DNA of 64,000 nt, from contig NZ_JAFMOX010000052.1 in the NCBI RefSeq assembly GCF_019049655.1, positions 81,627 to 145,626 on the forward strand, read 5' to 3'. A program made the translations under genes and the position numbers. The notes under the pieces were generated by a model. It saw only the letters and a list, made by a program, of their open reading frames with translations, was not told the DNA's origin and searched no databases. The DNA is from Rahnella rivi (GTDB taxonomy: Bacteria > Pseudomonadota > Gammaproteobacteria > Enterobacterales > Enterobacteriaceae). This document shows, in pieces, positions 9,057 through 18,178 of this stretch (the stretch's first letter is position 1; every line of letters begins with the position of its first letter).

Positions 9057-11142
9057 TGTACGGGAGCTGGCTGACCGCCTGCACTTTAGCTGGCGCCAGC
9101 GTGTGCCGCAGATTATCCAGACTGAAGCCGCCGAGTGCGGGCTGGCGAGTCTGGCGATGGTGTTTGGTTATCACGGCAAACACGTTGATTTACAGAGTCT
9201 GCGCCAGCGCCACGGTATTTCGTCACGCGGTGCGACGCTGCGCACGCTGATGGATATCGCGGCGGCGAATGAGATGAAATCCCGCGCGCTGAAGCTGGAC
9301 ATCGACGAACTTAACGCACTGAAAACGCCCTGTATTTTACACTGGGATCTCAACCATTTTGTGGTACTGGTCGGCGTTAAACAGGGCAAGGTCATTATTC
9401 ACGATCCCGCATTTGGCCGCCGTTCACTGGGGCTGCGCGAAGTTTCCGAGCATTTCACCGGCGTGGCGCTCGAGCTTTGGCCTGACAATGGTTTTACCTC
9501 TGAAAAACCGCGCGTGCGTCTCAATCTGCGCAAAATGATGGGTACCGTCAGCGGGCTTATTCCGGCGCTGACCAAAATCTTTTGCCTGTCGCTGATGATT
9601 GAATCCGTCAATCTGCTGCTGCCGGTGGGGATGCAGCTGGTGATGGACCACGTGATCCCGGCGAAAGATCCGGATTTACTGACGCTGATTTGCCTCGGCC
9701 TGCTGTTCTTTATCATTTTCCGCACCGGCGTCAGCATGCTGCGCGCCTGGACTTCGCTGGTGATGAGTACGCTGATTGACGTGCAGTGGAAAGCGCGGCT
9801 GTTCGATCATCTGATGAAACTGCCGCTCGACTATTTTGAGAAGCGCAAACTCGGCGACATTCAGTCTCGCTTTACCTCGCTCGACACGCTGCGTACCACG
9901 CTGACCACCAACGTGGTGAACAGTATTATCGACGGCATTATGTCGGTGGGGCTGATAGTGATGATGGTGTTGTACGGCGGCTGGCTGATTTGGGTGATCC
10001 TCGGCTTCACGGCGGTGTACGTCGTTTTCCGTCTGGCAACGTACAACGCATATCGTCAGGTTTCGGAGGAACAAATCGTCAAAGGTGCGCGCGCCGGTTC
10101 GCATTTTATGGAAACGCTCTACGGCATCAGCACGCTGAAAGCGCTCGGTTTATCGAAAGCGCGCGCCAATTTCTGGCTGAATCTGAACATTGATAACGCC
10201 AATGCGACGGTGCGTAAAACCAAGTTTGAAATGATGTTTACCGGCGGTAATACGCTGATCGCCACGCTGGATCAGGTGGCGCTGCTGTGGCTGGGCGCCA
10301 CGCAGGTGATCGACGGCCATATGACGCTCGGCATGTTTGTGGCGTTCAACACCTATCGCGGGCAGTTTTCAGAACGTGCAGCCAATCTGCTGAATATGAT
10401 GTTACAGCTGAAAATGCTGTCGCTGCACCGTGACCGTATCGCGGATATTGCGCTGACTGACACTGAAAAATCGCTGCCGGAGCGTGAGTTGTTGCGGGCG
10501 GGCGAGGCGGCGTCGCTGGATGTGCGCGATCTGGTGTTTCAGTACGATGGCCTGACCGCGCCGCTGATTAACGGGCTGAATCTGTCGGTGGCAGCGGGGG
10601 AGAGTGTGGCGATCACCGGGCCGTCCGGGCAGGGCAAAACCACGCTGATGAAAATCATGACCGGTTTACTGACGCCAACCGAAGGCCGAATTCTGATCAA
10701 CGGCATGGACATCACCACCGCCGGTCTGAACAATTACCGCAGCTGCATCGCCTGTGTGTTACAGGATGATACGCTGTTCGCCGGATCCATCGCCGAGAAC
10801 ATCGCCAGTTTTGACGAGCAGAAAGACGAGGCGCGCATCATCGATTGCGCCCGCCGTTGCAATATCCATGATGATATTGAACGCATGCCGATGGGCTATG
10901 AAACGCTGATAAGCGAACTGGGCGGCAGCCTGTCCGGCGGTCAGAAACAGCGTGTGCTGATCGCCCGTGCGCTTTACCGCCGTCCGGCCATTCTGTTCCT
11001 CGATGAGGCCACCAGCCATCTGGATCTGGACAACGAAATGCGCATTAATCAGGCCATCAGCGAACTGGATATCACGCGGATATTTATCGCGCACCGGCCT
11101 TCGACCATCGCCTCCGCCGATCGCGAAATCAGGCTGGGTTAG
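9043..11142 (+). CDS. CvaB-type peptidase-containing ABC exporter (PCAT)
   Basis: A 699-aa bacteriocin exporter. The N-terminal C39 peptidase has catalytic Cys32 (QTEAAECGLASLAMV), His105 (WDLNHFVVLVG) and Asp121. A six-helix ABC transmembrane domain spans about 165-440. The ATPase domain has Walker A GPSGQGKTT, signature LSGGQKQR and Walker B AILFLDEAT. All catalytic residues are present, so it should cut the leader of the divergent 63-aa peptide at GA and export the mature part. Gene fusion and length match CvaB. Confidence 0.93.
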   Translation: MNLDNVRELADRLHFSWRQRVPQIIQTEAAECGLASLAMVFGYHGKHVDLQSLRQRHGISSRGATLRTLMDIAAANEMKSRALKLDIDELNALKTPCILHWDLNHFVVLVGVKQGKVIIHDPAFGRRSLGLREVSEHFTGVALELWPDNGFTSEKPRVRLNLRKMMGTVSGLIPALTKIFCLSLMIESVNLLLPVGMQLVMDHVIPAKDPDLLTLICLGLLFFIIFRTGVSMLRAWTSLVMSTLIDVQWKARLFDHLMKLPLDYFEKRKLGDIQSRFTSLDTLRTTLTTNVVNSIIDGIMSVGLIVMMVLYGGWLIWVILGFTAVYVVFRLATYNAYRQVSEEQIVKGARAGSHFMETLYGISTLKALGLSKARANFWLNLNIDNANATVRKTKFEMMFTGGNTLIATLDQVALLWLGATQVIDGHMTLGMFVAFNTYRGQFSERAANLLNMMLQLKMLSLHRDRIADIALTDTEKSLPERELLRAGEAASLDVRDLVFQYDGLTAPLINGLNLSVAAGESVAITGPSGQGKTTLMKIMTGLLTPTEGRILINGMDITTAGLNNYRSCIACVLQDDTLFAGSIAENIASFDEQKDEARIIDCARRCNIHDDIERMPMGYETLISELGGSLSGGQKQRVLIARALYRRPAILFLDEATSHLDLDNEMRINQAISELDITRIFIAHRPSTIASADREIRLG

Positions 11143-11353
11143 TGTGCGTCAGGCGATCCCTCATCCGGGATCGCCTTGCCAAAAATGCGGCCTCTGTTAC
11201 ATCTCCTCACGGAAAGTTCATCATTTGTTTAAAAGTTATTATAAAATGCGGGCTTCATCGTCTGACGGCGCTGCAATGCCTCCTGCCGTCTGAACTGTCT
11301 GCGCTCCTGTTTTTAAAAATTTCAGCGCAACAGATTAATTTTTAGGAGTTTTC

Positions 11354-12328
11354 ATGTCGAATCAGTTCCCGAGCTCACGCCTTCGCCGCCTGAGACAGTC
11401 CGAATCCCTGCGTACACTTTTTCAGGAAACTGAATTTAGCGTCAACGATTTGGTGCTGCCGATTTTCGTAGAGGAAGAGTCTTCTGAATACGTACCTATC
11501 GAAGCCATGCCCGGTGTGCAACGTATCCCCGAATCCCGTCTGGCGTTTGAAATTGAACGTTATGCCCGCGCCGGTATCCGCTCCGTCATGACCTTCGGGA
11601 TTTCGCATCATATGGATGCCACCGGCAGCGATACCTGGAACGAAAACGGTCTGGTTGCCCGTATGGCGCGCATTTGCAAAGACACCGTGCCTGAAATGAT
11701 CGTCATGTCTGACACCTGCTTCTGCGAATACACTTCGCACGGCCACTGTGGTGTCCTGCACGATCACGGCGTAGATAACGATGCGACGCTGAAAAACCTC
11801 GGCAGACAAGCCGTGGTTGCCGCCGCCGCTGGCGCAGATTTCATCGCGCCTTCCGCTGCACAGGATGGTCAGGTGCAGGCTATCCGCAGCGCTCTGGACG
11901 AAGCCGGCTTCATCGACACCTCGATCATGGCGTACTCCACCAAATTTGCGTCTTCGCTCTACGGACCTTTTCGTGAAGCGGGCGGCAGCGTGCTGAAAGG
12001 CAACCGCAAACAATATCAGATGAACCCGATGAACCGCCGCGAAGCGGTGCGCGAATCCCTGCTCGATGAACAGGAAGGCGCCGACGCGCTGATGGTGAAA
12101 CCTGCCGGTGCCTATCTCGATATTATCCGCGACATCCGCGAAGCCTCCCGTCTGCCACTGGCGGCGTATCAGGTCAGCGGCGAATACGCGATGATCAAAT
12201 TCGCGGCGCAGGCCGGTGCCATCGACGAGCGTGCCGTGGTGCGTGAAAGCCTGGGTGCGATCAAACGTGCGGGCGCAGACATTATCCTGACGTATTTCGC
12301 CATGGATATTGCCGAAAACGGGCTGTAA
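11354..12328 (+). CDS. hemB: porphobilinogen synthase (delta-aminolevulinic acid dehydratase)
   Basis: A 324-aa HemB that condenses two 5-aminolevulinate molecules to porphobilinogen in the haem pathway. The zinc cysteine cluster [14 protein letters not shown] is intact. The two active-site lysines are seen in YSTKFASS and [10 protein letters not shown]. Near full-length identity to the enterobacterial enzyme is evident ([20 protein letters not shown]). It has its own AGGAG site and a strong terminator. Confidence 0.97.
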   Translation: MSNQFPSSRLRRLRQSESLRTLFQETEFSVNDLVLPIFVEEESSEYVPIEAMPGVQRIPESRLAFEIERYARAGIRSVMTFGISHHMDATGSDTWNENGLVARMARICKDTVPEMIVMSDTCFCEYTSHGHCGVLHDHGVDNDATLKNLGRQAVVAAAAGADFIAPSAAQDGQVQAIRSALDEAGFIDTSIMAYSTKFASSLYGPFREAGGSVLKGNRKQYQMNPMNRREAVRESLLDEQEGADALMVKPAGAYLDIIRDIREASRLPLAAYQVSGEYAMIKFAAQAGAIDERAVVRESLGAIKRAGADIILTYFAMDIAENGL

Positions 12329-12350
12329 TTTCAGCACGTGCTGCAAACGA

Positions 12351-12377
12351 AAACCGGGCAAAAGCCCGGTTTTTTTA
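12351..12377 (+). terminator. hemB terminator
   Basis: AAACCGGGC (12351-12359) and GCCCGGTTT (12364-12372) form a stem with an AAAA loop, followed by Ts. Confidence 0.92.
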
Positions 12378-12482
12378 TGTCAGCGCGGCGGAATGAAGTT
12401 CACAAAGAAGCGTCTGCCTCCTGCTTGCAGTGTTCGCGCTAAACAAACGTGATGAACAACATGGTGTCTCAATCAACCTGCA

Positions 12483-12947
12483 TCAGTTCAGAGGATGAAA
12501 TTGATATGTGTTCATGTAGAGGCGGTGGGTAACGTTACCGGCATCTGCCAGTGGAATAAAGCCAGCACCTTCATAGAAGCTGAATGCTGACTGAGGCGCG
12601 TTAGTATTGATAAAATCAAACCAGCGCTCAGAACCTTCCAGTATTGTTTTGAGCAGAGTGATACCGGCCCGCATTCTTCTCCACTCGATTCCTACATAGA
12701 GATGACGGAGTCGTCCGGCCCGGACTGAAGGCATGTAAGGATCTTGGTTTAATCCGCATACGGCAATCAGTAATCTGTCAGCGTAAAAACCTAACAAATT
12801 CTCACCGGGTTTATCAAAGCGGTTCTGCCCGTTGAGCCAGTTTTCTTCAAGTCTGCGTAGCATGTTAAATCCAGCAGCCATGCTCTCCTCTTTTAACGCC
12901 AAAAAACCGTTGTTGTCCGGAGTGATTTTCGCGATAAGAATATTCAT
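12483..12947 (-). CDS. GNAT-like N-acetyltransferase
   Basis: A 154-aa protein from the ATG at 12947 (MNILIAKITPD); the longer upstream frame has no support. Its architecture fits the GNAT fold: the LRHLYVGIEWRRMRAGITLLKTIL stretch resembles motif A (V-x-x-x-R-x-x-G-x-G/A), and SAFSFYEGAGFIPL resembles motif B. Substrate unknown. It lies alone between hemB and the accessory region. Confidence 0.7.
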   Translation of the reverse strand: MNILIAKITPDNNGFLALKEESMAAGFNMLRRLEENWLNGQNRFDKPGENLLGFYADRLLIAVCGLNQDPYMPSVRAGRLRHLYVGIEWRRMRAGITLLKTILEGSERWFDFINTNAPQSAFSFYEGAGFIPLADAGNVTHRLYMNTYQFHPLN

Positions 12948-13151
12948 GCATCTCTCTTTGTATTCAGCGCGGATAATCCAGACACTCTCATGTCCTGTTC
13001 TTTGCAAACTGGACCTCCGCGGATCTTTTGTGTCTGCATACTGGCGGCCTTGTATCAGAATCCCTGGTTACGTTTAAATCATTTTAGCGAAGCGCCACAA
13101 AATGATTAAAGTAATAAGCGCGACTGTCAGAATTTAACGAGGAGGAACGCC

Positions 13152-13511
13152 ATGTTGCTGGAAAAGCTTACATCGCTCGAATGCACCCTTCACGGTGCCA
13201 AAGGGAACGATCGGAAATGGCTTGAACAGATACTTCACCCTGAGTTCACGGAAATCACACGATCAGGTGTAAGGGTGAATCGGCAGGAGACGATTGATTC
13301 TCTTACCGCCGAAGAAGGTGCCCCTGCTATTCTCAGCAGCGACTTCCGGCTCATCAGCATCAGGGATGATTTTGCCATATTGCATTACCGGACAATTCAT
13401 CCGGAGGGTACCAGGGCTTCCCTTCGTACTTCATGTTGGGAGTGTTCTGATAGCAGGCATTGGAGGCTGGTTTTTCATCAGGGAACCCCGGAGGCTGGGA
13501 GTCTGGGGTAG
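13152..13511 (+). CDS. DUF4440/NTF2-like small protein
   Basis: A 119-aa protein with the SnoaL/DUF4440 pattern: an N-terminal helix, LHPEFTEITRSGVRVNRQETI, then strands ending in WRLVFHQGT. GAGGAGG precedes the ATG. It is usually a stand-alone cytosolic fold of unknown ligand. The sequence looks intact. Confidence 0.75.
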   Translation: MLLEKLTSLECTLHGAKGNDRKWLEQILHPEFTEITRSGVRVNRQETIDSLTAEEGAPAILSSDFRLISIRDDFAILHYRTIHPEGTRASLRTSCWECSDSRHWRLVFHQGTPEAGSLG

Positions 13512-13520
13512 GTAAAGACG

Positions 13521-13590
13521 AATGTCTGCTCCTCGCATGAGCGGACTGTTCAGGTACGCATGTTTGCTTTGTGCGAGAAGCGGACGTTTC
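13521..13590. repeat. dispersed AGCGGAC/GTCTGCT palindromic repeat, copy A
   Basis: Two successive half-units: ATGTCTGCT...AGCGGAC at 13523-13547 and ATGTTTGCT...AAGCGGAC at 13560-13585. They share the core of the copies near 20.0, 24.0 and 34.3 kb. It marks the left edge of the AT-rich defence block. The rest of 13512-13841 has no gene that I can see. Confidence 0.65.
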
Positions 13591-13841
13591 TAACTCGCAT
13601 ACTGCGTAGGGAGTAAATCAATGAGCTGATGTTATCGGGTTCTCATTTTCTGACTACGAAGAGCACTCTGTGGGATATTAAGAGGTATAATAATCGAAGA
13701 CTTTCATGGGGATGCTTATTCGAAAACGCTAGTTGCTGGAATTTTTCATGCACAGAAACTGGACTATGCATCTAATTGTAACATACTGAAAAATATGAGA
13801 GTCAATATTAAAAAACATCAACGATAACTATTGGATACATC

Positions 13842-15053
13842 ATGGCCGACAGAAGTGCAGTTGATACAATACGAGGTTATTTTTATCAATTTGATCTTAC
13901 TATTCTCAGCATCTTAAAATTAACATCCTTAGACGAATCCGTTGAAATCGAATGCATTGAGGACATTGATATTCGAACTGCAACTGAAGTCACTGCCACA
14001 CAATGCAAGTATTACGCCAAGACAGAATATAATCACTCTGTTATTAAAGATGCTATTAAGCATATGCTATCACATTTCAAGGAAACGCTAGTAGGTACGA
14101 AGCAAAAGATGTTGTACTCCATTTACGGACATTATGCGTATGGTCAAGAAAAACTAGATATAGAGATAGACATTGCATTCCTAAAGAAGCACTTTCTTAC
14201 CTACACCAAAGAAAAAGTTACCTACCATCATCATCAGGATTTACAACTTACCGATGCAGATCTTGAAGAGTTTCTGAAGCGGTTAACCATAAACATCAGA
14301 GCAGTGGATTTTGATACACAGTTTCGTGAAGTGATCGATGTTCTCAAATCAATATTTAATATTAAGTCGTTTTCAGCCGAATACTTTTATTACAATAACT
14401 CTCTAGCTGTTATACGCGAGCTTTCAATAGAGGCTACTCAAACAAATCGCTCAATTACCAAGGGCGATTTTTTGAAAAAGATTAACACTTCCAGTATTCT
14501 CTTCAATGAATGGTTCGTAGAGAAAAAAGGAAAGAAAACACATTTTTCAGCCCTACGTAATGAATATTTCTCAGAAGTGAACATATCTCCTTTCGAACGT
14601 TTCTTTCTTGTAGAGCTAGATGCGGCTTCTTACGTTCGATACGAACTCAAGAATCTTTTATTTGAGATTTCCCGTAAGTGGTCCAAATTGTCGAAGCGAG
14701 AGCCTTCTCCGTTCTGTCCGTACATTTATGTGCAAGGGGTACCAGACAGTGAGTTACTTGCACTTAAAAATGAACTCAGCATCGAAGGTTTTAAGATCAT
14801 TGACGGTCACGACTTCCATGGTGCTGAGTTTAATTGTCAATCGGTTATGCTGAAAGCTACGCATGGCAATGGTATCCAGCTTAAGGTTCTGAATACTCTT
14901 CAAAACGTTGTAAATACTATTGATACCATTACTAAAACTCGGCGTATTTACCAATTTCACATAGGCCCTAGCTTTTTTGAATACAACAAACCAGCAGTCC
15001 AACACGTCAAAATTCAGATAGAACAACTTTCAGACATTAAATCAATAATCTAG
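13842..15053 (+). CDS. PD-(D/E)xK nuclease-like protein (DUF4297/Cap4-type), HerA partner
   Basis: A 403-aa protein. The N-terminal section has a restriction-nuclease-like pattern: an N-terminal YQFDLTIL helix, acidic residues in EDIDI (40-44), then Q54-x-K56 in TATQCKYY. This is the layout of DUF4297/Cap4-type dsDNA nucleases. The remaining 300 residues match nothing I recognise. Its stop is 10 bases before the HerA start, so the two are one operon. Codon use is AT-rich compared with the flanking chromosome. By analogy with described DUF4297-HerA pairs it would be the effector nuclease of an antiphage complex. The nuclease assignment rests on a short motif. Confidence 0.6.
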   Translation: MADRSAVDTIRGYFYQFDLTILSILKLTSLDESVEIECIEDIDIRTATEVTATQCKYYAKTEYNHSVIKDAIKHMLSHFKETLVGTKQKMLYSIYGHYAYGQEKLDIEIDIAFLKKHFLTYTKEKVTYHHHQDLQLTDADLEEFLKRLTINIRAVDFDTQFREVIDVLKSIFNIKSFSAEYFYYNNSLAVIRELSIEATQTNRSITKGDFLKKINTSSILFNEWFVEKKGKKTHFSALRNEYFSEVNISPFERFFLVELDAASYVRYELKNLLFEISRKWSKLSKREPSPFCPYIYVQGVPDSELLALKNELSIEGFKIIDGHDFHGAEFNCQSVMLKATHGNGIQLKVLNTLQNVVNTIDTITKTRRIYQFHIGPSFFEYNKPAVQHVKIQIEQLSDIKSII

Positions 15054-15063
15054 TTGAAGGAAA

Positions 15064-16752
15064 ATGAAAATGGACCACAGACAGGAAGAACAGATCAATG
15101 CCCAAGTCATTGCCGTTTTCCCAGATAAAGTACGTATAGTTGTGGATGACCTCGAAAACTTTAAGATAGCGGAAGAATCATTGAAAGTTGGTTCTTACGT
15201 CAAAATTGCTGACAACGAAAACGCAGTCCTCATCGCAATCATTGAAAACTTCCAGATTGCAGTTAGCGTTGATGGAAAGCGGGATCACATCATTGAAGCT
15301 TTTCCTTTAGGCATCTTAAGAAATGGTAAGTTTGAGCGTGGTGGTGATTCTCTAGCAATTCCCCCAAAAGAAGTTCAGCCAGCAACCATCGCTGACATAA
15401 AGAAAATCTATGAAGACTCAGTTCCTAAAGAGGCATCTTTCCGTTTTGCTACATTAGCCTCAAACATCAGTGTTCCTGTTCCCGTCAACGGAAATAAATT
15501 TTTTAATAAGCATATTGCAGTTGTCGGTTCCACTGGTTCCGGAAAATCACATACTTTAGCGACTATTATTCAGAAAGCTGTCTCCGAAAAAGGAGGGAAT
15601 TTCTCACTAAATAATTCACATGTGATTATCTTCGACATCCACTCCGAGTATAAATCAGCATTTCCATCAGCAAATCACATTGATATATCCAATTTAGTTT
15701 TACCATATTGGATGCTGAACAGTGAAGAGTTGGAAGAATTTTTCCTCGATACTGAGGCCAATGATCACAACCAGAGAAATATTTTTAAAGAAGCTATAGT
15801 AAAAGACAGACTTGCGAAATTCTCTGGTTCAGATGCTGAAAAACAAAATATCCACCTCGACACTCCTATCCTGTTCGATATTCAGCAAGTCCTTGCATAC
15901 ACGATCGCAAAAAATGAAGAGATGATTGATACTGGAGAAGTTTACGCGGCAAGCAACAAAGAAAAAGCGGGGCAGCCAAAATATACGCAGGGTAGTCTCC
16001 ATGGAAAATTGACGAACTTTGTGAATCGACTTGAAAACAAACTTAATGACAGTAGATTAAATTTCTTCCTTGGTGAAGAATCCATGAAAACTACATTTGA
16101 AGAAACCCTCCAAAAGCTGCTGGGATACTCTTCGAAGAGTAAGTCGAACGTAACCGTTATTGACCTAAGTGGAGTTCCGTTCGAAGTTTTGAGCATAACA
16201 GTATCCCTTATTTCACGCCTCGTCTTCGAATATGGTTACATATACAAGCGTATGCGTTGTGCCAAAAATCCTAATGAAAAAATCAATAATGACATTCCGA
16301 TTCTATTAGTTTATGAAGAAGCACATAAATATGTCCCTAATAGTGATCTGTCGAAATATCGTTCTTCAAAAGTAGCCATAGAGCGAATTGCAAAGGAGGG
16401 TAGAAAATATGGTGTGACGCTACTGCTAGCAAGTCAGCGTCCGTCCGAGATATCCGAAACAATATTTTCACAGTGCAGCAACTTTATTGCTATGCGGTTA
16501 ACCAATCCAGCGGATCAAGGATACGTTAAAAAGTTACTTCCAGACTCGCTCGGTTCTTTAATCGATAAAATGACATCGTTTCGTCAAGGGGAAGCATTAC
16601 TAGTTGGTGAATCTATAATTCTCCCCTCAATAGTCCAAATTGAACCATGTACTCACTCCCCATCTTCAAATGATATTCCTTATTGGCAACTCTGGAAGGA
16701 GGAATGGAAATTCATGGATTTTGCTGCCATTAAGTCAGAGTGGTATAAATAA
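15064..16752 (+). CDS. HerA-type hexameric ATPase/DNA translocase
   Basis: A 562-aa HerA/FtsK-superfamily ATPase. An N-terminal HAS-barrel-like beta region spans about 10-100. Walker A GSTGSGKS is at 155-162, Walker B ILLVYEE at 413-419 followed by AHKYVPN, and the LLASQRPSEI sensor and the C-terminal arginine region are present. Members form hexameric rings with a nuclease or SIR2 partner. It follows the nuclease-like gene by 10 bases. It is AT-rich, like its neighbours, which suggests transfer. Confidence 0.9.
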   Translation: MKMDHRQEEQINAQVIAVFPDKVRIVVDDLENFKIAEESLKVGSYVKIADNENAVLIAIIENFQIAVSVDGKRDHIIEAFPLGILRNGKFERGGDSLAIPPKEVQPATIADIKKIYEDSVPKEASFRFATLASNISVPVPVNGNKFFNKHIAVVGSTGSGKSHTLATIIQKAVSEKGGNFSLNNSHVIIFDIHSEYKSAFPSANHIDISNLVLPYWMLNSEELEEFFLDTEANDHNQRNIFKEAIVKDRLAKFSGSDAEKQNIHLDTPILFDIQQVLAYTIAKNEEMIDTGEVYAASNKEKAGQPKYTQGSLHGKLTNFVNRLENKLNDSRLNFFLGEESMKTTFEETLQKLLGYSSKSKSNVTVIDLSGVPFEVLSITVSLISRLVFEYGYIYKRMRCAKNPNEKINNDIPILLVYEEAHKYVPNSDLSKYRSSKVAIERIAKEGRKYGVTLLLASQRPSEISETIFSQCSNFIAMRLTNPADQGYVKKLLPDSLGSLIDKMTSFRQGEALLVGESIILPSIVQIEPCTHSPSSNDIPYWQLWKEEWKFMDFAAIKSEWYK

Positions 16753-17144
16753 TTGTAACATGTTCTATTATCTGGTGAATTCCATGTGTTTGTAGTTTGA
16801 GTCGGTTCGTCCAGAATCGGCTCAAAGTATAGGTGCTGATGGTTAGTTTTAATTAAAATAACATCTTTGCCCTACTCTCACGTGGTAAAATGTCTGATAG
16901 ATCTTATTGATCTGTATCCTCTGACCTTTTTCCAATTGATTCACACGGAATACTGTTAGTAAAGTCTACCTAATCGCAGTGAATGTGTGGAAGATATATA
17001 ATTTGAGGACTCGATTATAGGTCTACTTGCAAAGCTCCACTATTGCTAGGTAAGATCGCACATATCGGTGTCGAACATGTTAATGATTAGTATTATACTA
17101 TCAGTAGTAGGGTGTAAGAAATTCATCTAAAAAAAGGGATAGAA
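16753..17144. other. AT-rich gap between herA-like and SIR2-like genes
   Basis: 392 bases without a gene. TTTGAGTCG (16796-16804) pairs with CGGCTCAAA (16818-16826), a 9-bp stem with one G-U pair just after the ATPase gene and with no T-run. A possible -10 TATACT lies near 17094-17099 upstream of the SIR2-like gene, so that gene may have its own promoter. Confidence 0.45.
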
Positions 17145-18053
17145 ATGCGCGATTATTCACTTCTTATTGGAAATGGCATAAATAATATTACAAATGGAAA
17201 TTCTTGGCTTGACGTTCTAAATAGTCTAGGGGAAACATATGGGATAATAATTGACACACATGGAAAACCATTTCCACTAGCTTATGAAGAGATTTATTTT
17301 AATATTTCACATAAACAAATGAATGGATTTTCAGAAAATAAAATAAAAAATTCCATTGCATCAAAGATAAATACAATAAAGCCAAATGAAATCCACCAGA
17401 AAATAATAGAATTAGAATGCAATAATATACTAACAACAAACTATGATTTGGCGTTTGAATATTGCCTAGATGACGGCGTTAGACCTGAAGATTTAAAGAA
17501 TGAAGGTATAATAAAAGAAAGCAAATACAATATCTTCAGACATCATAATGTGAAAAACAAAAAAATATGGCATATACATGGAGCATTGAATAACCCAAGT
17601 TCAATAATCCTTGGCTATGAGCATTACAGTGGTTATTTGCAAAGCATGCGGGGTTATACAACTACCGGAAGTCAGTATTCCAATAAATCGTACAACGAAC
17701 CGCTTACAAAACGGTTGAAAAGAAATGATGTTGGTAATAGTTGGATCGATGATTTTTTTACTAAGGATGTATATGTCGTAGGCTTGAATTTGGATTTTGT
17801 AGAGATTGATCTTTGGTGGTTGCTTACATTCAGAGAAAGAAATAGAATTACAAATAAAATAAACTTACAACATGAGGTAATATATTACATTCCTCATTAT
17901 TATTATAATGACTCTGCTTCCAAACCAAAAATCGATCTTTTAAAAAGCGTTGGAGTTATAATTAATCATGGGTTCGGATTAGTGTTCAAGGGGAAGGAGA
18001 AAGAGTATTACCTCGATGTAATCAGTGACATTCATAATAAAACTAATAGATAA
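17145..18053 (+). CDS. SIR2-like NADase domain protein
   Basis: A 302-aa stand-alone SIR2_2-type protein. The NAD-binding start LLIGNGIN is at 6-13, TTNYD at 97-101 holds the catalytic asparagine, and HIHG at 143-146 holds the catalytic histidine. The C-terminus ends with the family-like DVYVVGLNLDFVEIDLWW segment. SIR2 proteins in defence islands usually deplete NAD+ when a partner senses infection, and SIR2-HerA pairs are known. Here the gene lies 392 bases behind a HerA that also has a nuclease partner. Very AT-rich. Confidence 0.85.
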   Translation: MRDYSLLIGNGINNITNGNSWLDVLNSLGETYGIIIDTHGKPFPLAYEEIYFNISHKQMNGFSENKIKNSIASKINTIKPNEIHQKIIELECNNILTTNYDLAFEYCLDDGVRPEDLKNEGIIKESKYNIFRHHNVKNKKIWHIHGALNNPSSIILGYEHYSGYLQSMRGYTTTGSQYSNKSYNEPLTKRLKRNDVGNSWIDDFFTKDVYVVGLNLDFVEIDLWWLLTFRERNRITNKINLQHEVIYYIPHYYYNDSASKPKIDLLKSVGVIINHGFGLVFKGKEKEYYLDVISDIHNKTNR

Positions 18054-18072
18054 TATTTTCTTGTAAAGAGAA

Positions 18073-18099
18073 CGGTCAAAGAAAAATATTGTTTGACCG
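18073..18099. terminator. inverted repeat after SIR2-like gene
   Basis: CGGTCAAA (18073-18080) and TTTGACCG (18092-18099) are perfect arms around an 11-base loop, 20 bases past the stop. There is no T-run, so termination is uncertain. Confidence 0.4.
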
Positions 18100-18146
18100 C
18101 TGAGATAAGCATTTAGTCCGCTCCTGGCTCATAAGGGACGACCATA

Positions 18147-18177
18147 CTCAAATCTCCCACATTGCAGGAGATTTGAG
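18147..18177 (+). promoter_or_regulatory. hairpin burying the recombinase ribosome-binding site
   Basis: CTCAAATCTCC (18147-18157) pairs perfectly with GGAGATTTGAG (18167-18177) around a 9-base loop. The right arm contains the Shine-Dalgarno GGAG (18167-18170) of the recombinase ATG at 18179, so the folded mRNA would hide it. Confidence 0.6.
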
Positions 18178-18178
18178 C

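Noticed and set aside
11375..12361. 328-codon minus-strand frame over hemB
   Set aside because: Antisense shadow of a strongly conserved gene; no start signal or family resemblance.
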